Shown one piece after another: positions 54,883-64,000 of a DNA stretch of 64,000 nucleotides (position 1 is its first letter; every line of letters begins with the position of its first letter). The stretch lies in NCBI RefSeq assembly GCF_001642475.1, contig NW_019173935.1, forward strand, positions 310,001 to 374,000, given 5' to 3'. The notes beneath the pieces were generated by a model. The model did no database searches, was not told where the DNA came from, and saw only the letters and a list, made by a program, of their open reading frames with translations. A program made the translations under genes and the position numbers. This DNA comes from Fonsecaea monophora. Its lineage: Eukaryota; Ascomycota; Eurotiomycetes; Chaetothyriales; Herpotrichiellaceae.

Positions 54883-56792
54883 TCACTTCTTCACGATATT
54901 GCTCGACCCCCAGTTCTTCAAGTAATCATCTGGCCTGACCCTGACGTCCAAGACGACGGCCTGCTTCTCTTCCCTGACCAACCGGACGGCCTCGTCGAAC
55001 TTACTCTTCAACTCACTCCGCTTCGAGATCTGGCCGCCCAGGGTCTTGAGACCGAAGGATTCCGACATCTTGCTAATATCTGGTAGTGGATCGTCCAGTC
55101 TCATGCCGATCCACTTGTTCTCGACGGGTCGGCTGCGCGCGTTGGCGACCCGCTCCTGGTGGACTTCGTCGTTGTAGAAGCTGCCGTTGTTGGAGACGAT
55201 GATCAAGACGGGAATGCGGTACCGGGCGGCCGTCCAGATGGCCGAGTTGCCCATCAAGAAGTCCCCGTCACCGAGGATCGCGACGGGCACGTACTTCGTT
55301 CCCTTGAGCGCAAGGGCTGAACCGACGGCTTGACCGGGTCCGGACCCGATGCCGGCGCCGCCATCCATACCTAGGTACGCCAGCGGATGCGTGGCCAGGA
55401 GATCAATCCCGCGGAAACTGAGGGGGAGACGGATAATGCACATGTCCTCGGGCTTGATGGCCGCGTAGAGCGCGGACGCGAGGTCCGCCTGGAAGATGTC
55501 TTCGCCGTCGAGATTCTGTGGCTTTTGCGAGGACGCCGGCTCCGTCGCGGGCCACGCGGACTTGGGATACCCCGAGAGTTTGCGGGACTCGACTTCGGCG
55601 ACGAGGTCGGTGATGAACTTGTCCGGGTCGGCGAAGATGCTGATGTCCGCGGGCGGCGTCTCGAAGTGGTCCTTTGACCAGCCGTTGTGGAGCTGGCTGT
55701 CGACCGAAATCTCTATAACTTTGGCCTTTGGCTCGATTAGCTCGCCTTGCGCCGCGGTAAAGAACCCGGCTAGGTCGACCCAGTCGAACGAGATGATCAA
55801 ATCGGCCTCTCTAATCATTTTGGCAGATTCGGGCGCCAGGAAGAGTGCCGGGGCTGCGGGGTGTAATCGATGCGTCGTCGGGAAGGCGACTGGTTGTTTG
55901 ATATCGGCTGGAGGGTTAAACGGGTTAGTATGTCTCCCTCCTGATCCAGGTCTCTAAGAAGGGTATTTTTTTTTTCTTTCTGATACGTACTAATGACCTT
56001 TGCATCAAACATCTCAGCCAGTCTAATCCTCTCATCCCAGCTCTTTTGGGTCCTGTTCATCCTGCCAAACATTATCAACGCCTTGGTCGACTGCTCCAAG
56101 GCCTGCGCCACCTTCTTCACGTCGGCCTGGCTCGCTCCGGCTGACTGCTGGGTCAAATATCTCTCCGTGTCGGGATACCGCACGTCTTTCTCGTCGTATG
56201 CCGTCTCCTGGAGACCGACGTCGAGAACGACATATGTGGGCGCACAGGGTTTGACGGACGCGACCGCGGTGGCTTTAATAACGCTGCGGATGGCCGAGTT
56301 CACGCTCGTGGGCTGATCGTCCCATTTGGTATAGTTCCTCACCAGCGCGGCCTGGTCGACGGCCGTGTGTGTCGAGTCGATCCACGGGCGCCTCTTGGTC
56401 GTGTCAAAGGGCCCCGCGGCGCCCAGTATCACCATCGGCACGCGATCGATAAAGGCGTTAAAAATGGCCATGGACGCGTGCATCAGGCCCACGTTGGCGT
56501 GCAGGCCACATGCCAGTGGTTTTTCTGCCACTTTAGCGTATCCGTGGGCGATGGCGATGGCGTGTTCCTCGTGCAGACAGACCACCATCTCGGGCGAGGC
56601 GTTGCCATTGAGATTGACCAGACTGTCGTGCAGTCCGCGATACGACGATCCCGGGACCAGCACAAAGTAAGGGATATGCAGCTTGGAGAGTTGCTGTGCG
56701 ATATAATCCGACCCCCAGCCTGCCTTGGGAGAAGATTCTCCATTTTGCAGGTTGGGAGTGTCGGCGGGGGAGAGGCGGACGGGCAACGACAT
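54883..56792 (-). CDS. ThDP-dependent enzyme, benzoylformate decarboxylase / acetolactate synthase-like
   Basis: A thiamine-diphosphate enzyme that decarboxylates or joins 2-oxo acids. Exons 56792-55991 and 55907-54883 join to 608 residues. The catalytic Glu that activates ThDP is in CLHEEHAIAIAHGYA (near 75). The metal and cofactor motif runs from GDGDFLMGNSA near 475 to VSNN about 27 residues later. The three domains (Pyr, central, PP) are all present. The sequence resembles benzoylformate decarboxylase and oxalyl-CoA decarboxylase-type proteins more than anabolic acetolactate synthase, since no mitochondrial targeting or regulatory-subunit features are seen. It lies between the dioxygenase and a transporter, which suits aromatic 2-oxo acid breakdown. 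Confidence 0.9.
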
Positions 56793-57417
56793 GGTCTGTC
56801 TGGCCTAGCTAGGGTCTATAGATCCGAGGTTTCTAGAAGTTCAAATTATGTAGAGGTCGAGTTACGAGTATTGAGTATCTCTTTTTTTTTTAACTCTTCT
56901 TTTTTTCTTTTCTCCAGGCAAGTTCCGCGTCGACGAGCTGTTTGTTGATCTCCGAAATGGTCATTGTCTCCCCCCATGTGACAACATTTTCCTACGAGTA
57001 GAAGACCGAGAAGATCAAAGCCAATCCACTCAAAGCAATCCATCGATCCCGAGGTACTCCAACATTGCTCCCAATGAAGGGGAATATCTTGACCAGAGAG
57101 ACTCTTGTAAGAAAGTGCTTCTCCAACGGCACCGCCAGCCGCAAGTAACGAGGCACAGGCTAGGTGGCTACTGACCACGTTGAAGGGCCGATCTTTCCAT
57201 GGGGTAGGCGACGAGGTGGCCTCTACTGGGTCTGTGACAAAACTCCGGACACTCTCCGGCAGCCGAAATATTGATATCGTCTTGTCAAAGTTCGGTTGAT
57301 CCACCTCCGCAGGAATTCCGTCTCCATTGTTTCCCTCCACTCCCGCCTCCTCGTTCCCCCCCCCAGACTAAACCCACTTTATCTGCCCCCCAATATTCAG
57401 AACTTGTTTTCTTACTT

Positions 57418-57427
57418 GTACTCGGTA
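57418..57427 (-). promoter_or_regulatory. TACCGAGTAC motif, copy 2 (inverted)
   Basis: Read on the plus strand as GTACTCGGTA. The neighbouring bases extend it into the local inverted repeat ACTCG-GTA-CGAGT. Confidence 0.4.
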
Positions 57428-57609
57428 CGAGTGTTTTCTTGGGTGCCGAAGATGCCGTGCCAAGTTTGAGCTTCTCTTTCCCACACGTGATAAAAGATAT
57501 TGGGCAAGCCTTGTGCGTACGAGTCGCAAGCCCAGCCACCAACCAACCTAGCAATCATTGAGAGGTAGGCAAATTCGGTTGAACCTACTACCTACTACAG
57601 CAACTTCTT

Positions 57610-57619
57610 TACCGAGTAC
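57610..57619 (+). promoter_or_regulatory. TACCGAGTAC motif, copy 3
   Basis: Same 10 bases as copy 1, about 775 bases before the Dal5-type transporter start. Confidence 0.4.
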
Positions 57620-58230
57620 TGGGTCCTATTTGTATGATACTGCTCGAGTCAGCGGGCTTCGAGTCCTTGAGAAGCCAAGATTTCTATTGGATCTTCCCGT
57701 CTGGGATAGACCTTCAGGCGCGTGGACTTTTGCTCCAACCAAGGCCTGGTCATTGGTACTAACAAGGGAGATCCTCCAATCGGTCTCCATGGTGCCTCTA
57801 CTCTTTGAGAGTCGAGCATGGATAACCCCCAAATATGTACGTCGCATGCATTTTCAACAGGGTTGGAGTACCACGAGTGGGTTCCCGATCTTTCCGCGTC
57901 AGTTGGGAACCGGATACCATCCGTCGACACGCCAGCATGGGCTTAAGCGAAACGAAGGCACCGTTTCGTCCAATCTAGAGGGTCTTTGCCATGTCTGGTG
58001 AGGCGACGAGGCCCTGAGATCTCAGCTGCAGATTCCCCAATTCCAGCAACTCGGTAACTGTATGCACCATGGCATCCCAAACAAACGACGAGATCCCCAA
58101 AGTTCTCAGACTCCCCTTTTCTTCCATTCTCCCAGGCGCCCTCTCCCCCGTGCTAACCGAACTCTATCCCCACGGGGTTTCGTGTCTTGGGTTCAAAGCG
58201 ACTTTATCATGCCGTGAGCTTGTTCTCTAT

Positions 58231-58256
58231 CCTGTCCTGTCCTGTCCTGTCCTGTC
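58231..58256. repeat. CCTGT pentanucleotide microsatellite
   Basis: Five copies of CCTGT in the leader or promoter of the transporter gene. Confidence 0.9.
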
Positions 58257-58383
58257 TCGTCCCAAACTCTCCTTCCAAGAGTCTACCTATTCCTCACTCC
58301 CGTGGCGAACAGTTCCATCTGAAGGCCTTCCTCCCGCAAGTCTCTCTGATTCACGAATCTTCTCGGGTGGTTGTTGATTCACG

Positions 58384-60221
58384 ATGGGTTCCGTCGCGCA
58401 GAATCTGGAAGAGTTGAAGGGCAATGTGCACCTCGAGGAGTTTGCTGGGGATGGCGAGCATGCTCTCACCCCGGAGCAGAAGGAGTTCATCAAGAAGGAG
58501 AAGCGAGTCGTTCGGAAGCTCGATCTATACATCACGCCCGTCATGCTTCTTCTCATGCTGATCAGCTACCTCGACCGTGGCAACATTGGTTTCGCCGCAA
58601 CCCAGGGCATGACCAAAGACATTGGGCTGACCGGCAATGAATTGAACGTGAGTTCTCGCAAGGTATTTGTGCAATTTCGGGGTTCTGACGATAACTAGAC
58701 GGCCGTCTCGATCTTCTATCTCACGTACATTCTGTCAGAGGTAGGTCAGAAATCTTTATGTGATATCGGTGCAACCCAGCTAACAATAACGAGTTCCCAA
58801 CCACAATGTTCGTGAAGCGGCTGCAATTCTACCGTGTCATCCCCGTCCTTGTCTTCGCCTGGGGTCTTGTGTGTATGTGCACGGGCTTCATCCAGAACTA
58901 CGCCGGCCTTATCGTTTGCCGTCTGCTCCTGGGCGTCTTTGAAGGCTGCTTGTTCCCATCGATGACCATGTTCTTGTTGAACTGGTACCGACGTGAAGAA
59001 GTCGGCCAGCGCGTTTGTTACCTATACAGTATGCTCATCCCCAAAAACCCTCCTCAAAATTGTCCCAGTGGCTAACTCCGCCTGATTCTCAGTTGGCTCT
59101 GCTCTGTCCGGCGCCTTTGGGGGTTTGATCGCCTTTGGCATTCTATACATGGACGGCACGGCCGGCTACCCCGGATGGCGATGGTGAGCGAAGCTGTTTT
59201 CTTTCTGGCCTCCAAAGAAGTCATGTTCCCTAACTGAATCCACGCACAGGCTGTACATCATCGAAGGAATCGTCACCATTGTCTTCTCCTTCATCTGCTA
59301 CTTCCTGATCCCGCGATCCTACGCGACGGCCTACTTCTTCAACGACGAGGACAAGGCCGTGCAGAAGCAGCGCCTCGAGCTCATGGAATCCTACAGCGGC
59401 GGTGACGGCAAATATACCGGGAAGGACGTCAAGAACGCCATGCTCGACATCAAGACGTGGCTGCACGGCTTCAACCAGGTTCTTATGTCGACCATCATTT
59501 ACGGTAATTTCACGCCTTTCAATCAAACTAGTTGGTGGTTGGTGGTTGCTAATCTATGGTGGTGGCCAGGCTTTGGGACTTTCCTCCCCATCATCCTCAA
59601 GGACGGGTTCAACTACTCGACCAAGAAATCCCAGTATTATGTTATCCCAGGTAATTAGACCCGCATCACTAACTCCTCCATTCGCCCGATTTTCTAACCC
59701 GTCGCTTTCCAGTCCAAATCGTCGGTGCGGTGTGCTACTTCTTCGCCGCCGCCCTCTCGGAGAGATACAAGACATATTTCCCATCACTCGTCATCTCCGC
59801 GCCGCTCGGCATCGCCGGGTACGCGATCCTGCTGACCAAGCAGCACGCCAGCGTGTGGTACGGGGCGACGTACATGATCGCGTCGTGCTGCTACATCATC
59901 ACGGGGACGAGCATCGCGTGGCACGGGATGAACATCGCGCCGGACGGCAAGCGCGCCGCCGCCATGGGCGTGCACCTGGGCCTGGCCAACATCGGCGGCA
60001 TCATCGCGGGCCAGATCTACCGGTCCACGTCGGCGCCCAGGTTCCTGCTCGGCCACGGCTGGAGCTTGGCCTCGATCGGCACGGGCTTCATCTGCTGGTG
60101 GATCCTCTTCTTCATCTACAAGCACCGCGAGGCCAAGAAGGCCAAGCTGGTGGCCCAGGGGTACGTCGTCCCCGAGGGAGAATGGACCGATCGCTCTCCG
60201 GGGTTCAAGTACCAGCTCTGA
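58384..60221 (+). CDS. MFS transporter, Dal5/allantoate (anion:cation symporter) family
   Basis: A plasma-membrane proton symporter for organic anions such as allantoate, nicotinate, pantothenate or aromatic acids. Seven exons (58384-58647, 58699-58740, 58794-59028, 59093-59183, 59250-59503, 59570-59650, 59713-60221) join to 491 residues with twelve predicted helices. Family hallmarks are YLDRGNIGFA in helix 1, RLLLGVFEGCLFPS in helix 4, NWYRREEVGQR in the next loop and the acidic central loop NDEDKAVQKQR. The last exon is markedly GC-rich. The gene diverges from the ThDP enzyme. Two MFS carriers of different families in one gene group suggest more than one substrate or an uptake and efflux pair. 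Confidence 0.93.
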
Positions 60222-61015
60222 GCTGCGTGACGCGTTGTGTGATGATGACAATGAGAAGCGCCCTGATTTGTACCGGAGAAGGCTCTGTTGAAAGCACAAG
60301 TTGTGCCGCACGGACCGCGTATCCCCTCCGCAGCCAGGATTGCTGAGTAGTTTCTTAGTATTGCAAAATGTGCAGATTTATGGCCTACTCAACACTGTTA
60401 TACCACGATTATTCGTTAATTACTATTGTTGCTAAAGAGACTCAAGTACCTTTGGAGATTGAATGAGCGACAAAATATTGTGTTTGCATGCAATGCCCCG
60501 GGTATCGAGGACGGCATATGATTCGACGGCTTCGCAGTTCCGGCCCACCGTAGCTGGAGGATTTTAAATCTCTCAAAGGCTGCGGTTTAACTTACTATCG
60601 TCGGGAGGAATGCATTTCAATATTATAACCTTGTCGTGGGTCGTCACTGTGACTATCTTCCAGATGCATTGCCACCAATTTGTAGTCATTTCATTCAACA
60701 GTCCATGGTTTTGCTTGAGTCCCGATAATAGTAAAAACGTAGGGGTTGTTTTGGTTGTAAAGTTTGAAGGTGTCTTCGGCATGTATCTATAGCTTGTGAT
60801 TCCACCTTACGTGCATCTGAAAGAGGAGCACTTTGTGGTTTTGCTTCAATGAAATAGAGAACACGAGGTTGGTCTATATCATCGTCGAACACAATGTGTC
60901 GTTCGATAGCTTGCTTCTGGTGATAGCTAGCTGATCTCAATACGGAGAGCCTTTGCTTGTATGGCGGCATTTTCTTTAGTGGGAGTCTGCTTAAGAATGC
61001 CTTCATTGTCTGAGG
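60222..61015. other. Intergenic stretch, nothing recognised
   Basis: About 800 AT-richer bases. The FAD-binding N-terminal part expected for the following oxidase remnant is not present in any frame. Confidence 0.45.
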
Positions 61016-61351
61016 ATGTATCGTGCTGCTCTGAAGGGAGCAAAGATGGTAGGTTTTGAGCAATCCAAGCTTGGTCATGTACACGGAGCGTCTCATGATG
61101 CATTACTTATTGTTCGAACTTCTTACGATAAGCCGGACTATCTCAATCTGGCCAAAGCAGCCTACAAAGACTGGGCTGATGTCGAAAATGCTGCTGGCTT
61201 CAGACTTTTGCAGACCACCGGCGGCTCAACATTCCTTCAGAAGAACGGTCTGACTCCAAGCCAAATCACTGTGCTCCGGGTACGGGGAAGCCTATATCCA
61301 CGGCCTTTGCCTACCATTTCTCAGCCGGAGTCGCAGCCCCTGGTTGCGTAG
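61016..61351 (+). pseudogene. Remnant of a sarcosine-oxidase-like FAD amine oxidase
   Basis: About 80 residues (SKLGHVHGASHDALLIVRTSY, then YLNLAKAAYKDWADVE, then LLQTTGG) match the region after the dinucleotide-binding motif in monomeric sarcosine / L-pipecolate / fructosyl-amine oxidases of the DAO family. The upstream GxGxxG strand and the catalytic and C-terminal parts, some 330 residues in all, are missing. The frame degenerates after GLTPSQ and stops. The fragment corresponds roughly to residues 20-95 of the family. It is not expected to fold into an active enzyme. It is thus a decayed relic of a fungal oxidase gene; the neighbouring CoA ligase is also broken. Confidence 0.7.
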
Positions 61352-61863
61352 GTGCTACAAACCCTTAGCTGCTGTTCAGCGACTGATACCGAAGCGAGCG
61401 CCTGATAATTATCTAACTTCCAACCCTACCACCACAGCGCGAACCTCACGCACACGTTCAGGCCGAAGGATGGAAATGGAAAGTACTCATGTCGAGATTT
61501 CGACGTCGCATGGCCTGGTTCGTAACATCTATGTACTGGTATTCCCATTACCCTTTTCCTATTTTAGAAGTCACGTATAACCCTAGGATCTGTGGCGAGT
61601 CATGAGATGACCTTCCCCATGTTGATATATCAAGCTTTTCAAGTTCCAATTACACAGTGGTAACCCGCAGCCTTACCGCTATGCCTAATTGGGGGGGCTG
61701 TCATTTCCACCATCTAACAACACCCCACAGGCTTCTCTTGTTTGTCTTGCCTCGGGCTGTGCCTTAGGTAGGTAGTTTCGTAACACTCCATTGCCTAGGT
61801 TCATGCTCACAGCCATGGGAAAGGCGAGTCCCTTTAGTGAAGAATTATCCCCAACGATGATCC
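61352..61863. other. Intergenic stretch, nothing recognised
   Basis: About 510 bases between the oxidase remnant and the 3' end of the broken CoA ligase. No further family fragment could be identified. Confidence 0.4.
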
Positions 61864-64000
61864 TTATAACTTGATTTTGCCCATGGTAAGCTGATTATAG
61901 TCAGTTGGAGTGAACTCCACATACGCATCTGCTTCGGGTAGCAACCACAGCATCTTGTCGCCGTTAGCGATTTTCGCATGGTCTATACCTTCTTTCTGGA
62001 GCTGTCCCTTGACAATTTTATTGTTGCCTGTCGTCGGGGCATGGGTTGTCGAGACTCGCAGGAAGATAGGAACCGCGTATTTAGTGTTGCAAGACGTTCA
62101 ACCGAATGAGTCTCGACACTAGCCCACAACTAGGAAAAGGAATTGGTTGCCGCAATGGCAGATTAGTTCGGTTTGTTGAGCTCTTTTCTGTCTGAAGAGA
62201 GAGAAGGAGGAAGAGACCTAGTGACTCGATCTACCTGAATAAAAGAGGGGAGAATAAAGATCGGGCTAGGTCCAACCTGGCCTAGCGCCACACGTGACAT
62301 TTAGGTAGTCGTGCTCGGAGTTGGCTGTTGGAACCACGTCTTGCTTTCACTTTCTGGCCACAGCTTGATATCAGGGGGATTGACTTACCTCGCCAAAGAG
62401 CAGTAGTCGAAATGTGGTTGGTCCTGCTCAGCGATGACGACGCGTGCACAACCCGCTCGGCCATCGTGATGTGGGATCAAAACGCCGTAAATGACAGCTT
62501 CCTTTATCTTGGGAAAGCTGCCGAAGATGCCTGAAACTTCTGATGTGCTCACATTTTCGCTCTTCCAGCGAAATGTGTCACTGAGACGGTCCATGAAAAA
62601 CCAACGTCCTTCAGAATCTCTCCGCAGTGCATCACCGGTGCGGTAATACAGGTCTCCCGGACAACGGACGTTGCGTGCCAGCCTTTTCTCCGTGGCCTCT
62701 TGGTTGTCAAAGTATCCTCGAAAATCCTTCTCCTTCTCCAGAGCAAATAGGATCTCGCCACCTGTCGTCAGAGGACTTTCCACCACTAATCCCGTGACTG
62801 GATCCCTTTGGATGTCCCCTGAGTCCGCGTCAATGGCGGCGGCAAAATATTTGTTGCGCATGATGAAGCGGATAAGCAGACCGTCATGCCCGACTGAATG
62901 CGCGAGGAAGGGTCCTGGAAACGGAACCCCGATTAGCACACATTCTCCACTTAATGCGACGGAACAGAGAGGGACATACCTTTGGCACGGGTTTGCAGGC
63001 CAAACACACCTTCGCTGCGCCAAAGAATTCTACTATCATTGGAACAGCAAATCGATCCTGGAATTTGGTCCAGACGTCTGGCCGCGTTCCATTACCAAAC
63101 ATGACCTGGAGGTTGTGTTCTTTATCTCGCGGACTCGGCGGCGGTGAGAGCAGATCCACATGTCGCCCAAAGTCTTAGCATGATCGGACTGAGCCAGGGG
63201 ATGGAAGTCTTACATCTTGCTGTCTCGCCAACATATATGCATAGAGTGGCACGAGATTTTCTGATATCCTCCCAAAACTTTGTGACACTGAACTTCTCCA
63301 CCAGACAAACGGTAATCCCCCCACAAAGTGCTGTGATCGCTCCAATGCCGCCTGTTCCGTGGTACTGTCACTCACTGTCAACCCATACTGGACGATCAAG
63401 TTGACCTTCGCTTTCAACTATCGAATAGACTCACCAGCGGCATACAGACATACCATCTATCCCCATTGGGGCCTGGCGTCGTACACACTTTGCTGTGCAA
63501 CCTTGCAGAGACGGCATCTGCTAGGAAGTGATGGGTCCAGGAGCAGGCTTTGGGAAACCCCGAAGTCCCACTTCCTCAATGTCAGTCTTTGCCGTTCAAT
63601 TGAATGGGAGAAACCATTGAATGACCTTGTGTATAGCATCATACTTTGATCGTCTGGTCGCACACTTCTCGCAAGGTGGTCATCGGGCAATTGTGTGGCG
63701 AGGCTGTATATTGAAGACTTTTGCGCTTCGCTCAGGATCACAATCCTCTGGTTGGCATTCAGAACCTCTTTGATGCAGTCCAAGTTGACCACCAGGTCTC
63801 CGTCCGCGATAAGGAAATTCGTTTTGGCGACTTGCCAAGTGTGGAGGAGGGCGTTCCCCGTCAGGTTGTAGTTGAGAAACGCCGGAGAACAACCAACCGC
63901 ATAGCATGCCAGCCACATGAAGAGAAAATCTGGCGAATTATACATATACATTGCCACAGCTTGGCCGGTGACCACTCTAAGATCGCGGAGGAAGGAGGCG
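61864..64000 (-). pseudogene. Broken acyl-CoA synthetase (FATP/very-long-chain type AMP-binding enzyme), N-terminus beyond the window
   Basis: A member of the ANL superfamily that would activate a carboxylic acid with ATP and CoA. Recognisable exons on the minus strand are 64000-63626, 63570-63435, 63364-63214, 63173-62980, 62914-62389, 62324-62299 and 62078-61864. The ATP signature TSGTSGFPKA forms across the first splice site. YHGTGG, GNGTRPDVW, YYRTGD, DRLSDTFRWKSENVST and the C-terminal TTGNNK and GKIKL motifs are present in order. The resemblance is to fungal fatty-acid-transport-type synthetases. Two lesions break the gene. One base is missing near 63011-63016, between EFFGAA and GVFGLQTRAKG. 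A 214-base insertion splits LRARLPK from YAVPIFLR. The first could be a sequencing error, the second could not. Confidence 0.8.
62079..62304. mobile_element. 214-base insertion flanked by a 6-base direct repeat, inside the CoA ligase
   Basis: On the minus strand the coding text LRARLPK is followed by CTAAAT (62304-62299), then 214 unrelated bases, then CTAAAT again (62084-62079) and the expected continuation. The flanking repeat has the form of a target-site duplication. The insert begins GTCACGTG and ends TTGCAACA, with no obvious terminal inverted repeats and no open frame. It could be a short non-autonomous transposon or a failed introner-like element: it starts with GT but does not end in AG. 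An in-frame TGA precedes the right junction, so no splice choice rescues the product. Confidence 0.5.

Larger units (their letters stand above)
56793..58383. promoter_or_regulatory. Divergent promoter of the ThDP enzyme and Dal5-type transporter
   Basis: About 1.6 kb without a supported gene. It carries two copies of TACCGAGTAC in opposite orientation (57418-57427 and 57610-57619) and a CCTGT repeat at 58231-58256. The central part is C-rich. Short frames present here do not resemble known proteins. Confidence 0.5.

Noticed and set aside
1..64000. CRISPR arrays, bacterial operons, phage or virus-derived genes
   Set aside because: No spaced repeats, ribosome binding sites, integrases, capsid or polymerase motifs were seen; gene structure is eukaryotic throughout.

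Overview
The window looks like nuclear DNA of a filamentous ascomycete (Pezizomycotina). Genes are split by many short GT-AG introns, mostly about 45-90 bases. Start sites lack bacterial ribosome binding sites. Conserved genes are fungal in type: a NimT/Cdc25 phosphatase, an RSC9/ARID2-like chromatin subunit, a Nor-1-like reductase pair and a metalloreductase. The abundance of catabolic enzymes would suit a soil or black-yeast-like Eurotiomycete, but that is inference. Exon joins were worked out by hand from splice signals. In every multi-exon model called intact, except the second Nor-1-like reductase whose 3' part is unresolved, the joined exons add up to a whole number of codons.

Bases 1-20000 hold mostly housekeeping genes: methylthioadenosine phosphorylase (cut by the left edge), Cdc25 phosphatase, a probable Rec114-type meiotic protein, an RSC9-like protein, a small disordered protein and a beta-carbonic anhydrase. 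They are separated by long gene-poor stretches. Bases 18500-21130 carry two tandem Nor-1-like short-chain reductases sharing an intron position.

Bases 21878-29397 form a compact group of oxidoreductase-type genes: an FAD aromatic-ring monooxygenase, an AKR7-type aldo-keto reductase, an epoxide hydrolase, a small ABM-fold protein and a short-chain dehydrogenase. Bases 30545-39199 interrupt it with three membrane proteins: an acidic single-span protein, a ferric reductase and a multi-span orphan. Bases 40236-64000 form a second group: a class C beta-lactamase-fold hydrolase, an EthD-domain protein, a glutathione transferase, an old yellow enzyme, a SnoaL-fold protein, a sugar-porter-type MFS transporter, a metallo-beta-lactamase hydrolase, a TfdA-like 2-oxoglutarate dioxygenase, a ThDP-dependent decarboxylase-like enzyme, a Dal5-type MFS transporter, an amine-oxidase fragment and a broken acyl-CoA synthetase.

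Taken together, the two groups read as a pathway that imports a small organic acid or aromatic compound, then hydroxylates, reduces, decarboxylates and hydrolyses it. No polyketide synthase, peptide synthetase, terpene cyclase or Zn2Cys6 regulator is visible, so catabolism or detoxification is more likely than biosynthesis. The right end is decaying: the CoA ligase has a one-base frameshift and a 214-base insertion with a 6-base target duplication, and the oxidase is a remnant. Several candidate regulator sites recur in the promoters of the second group.
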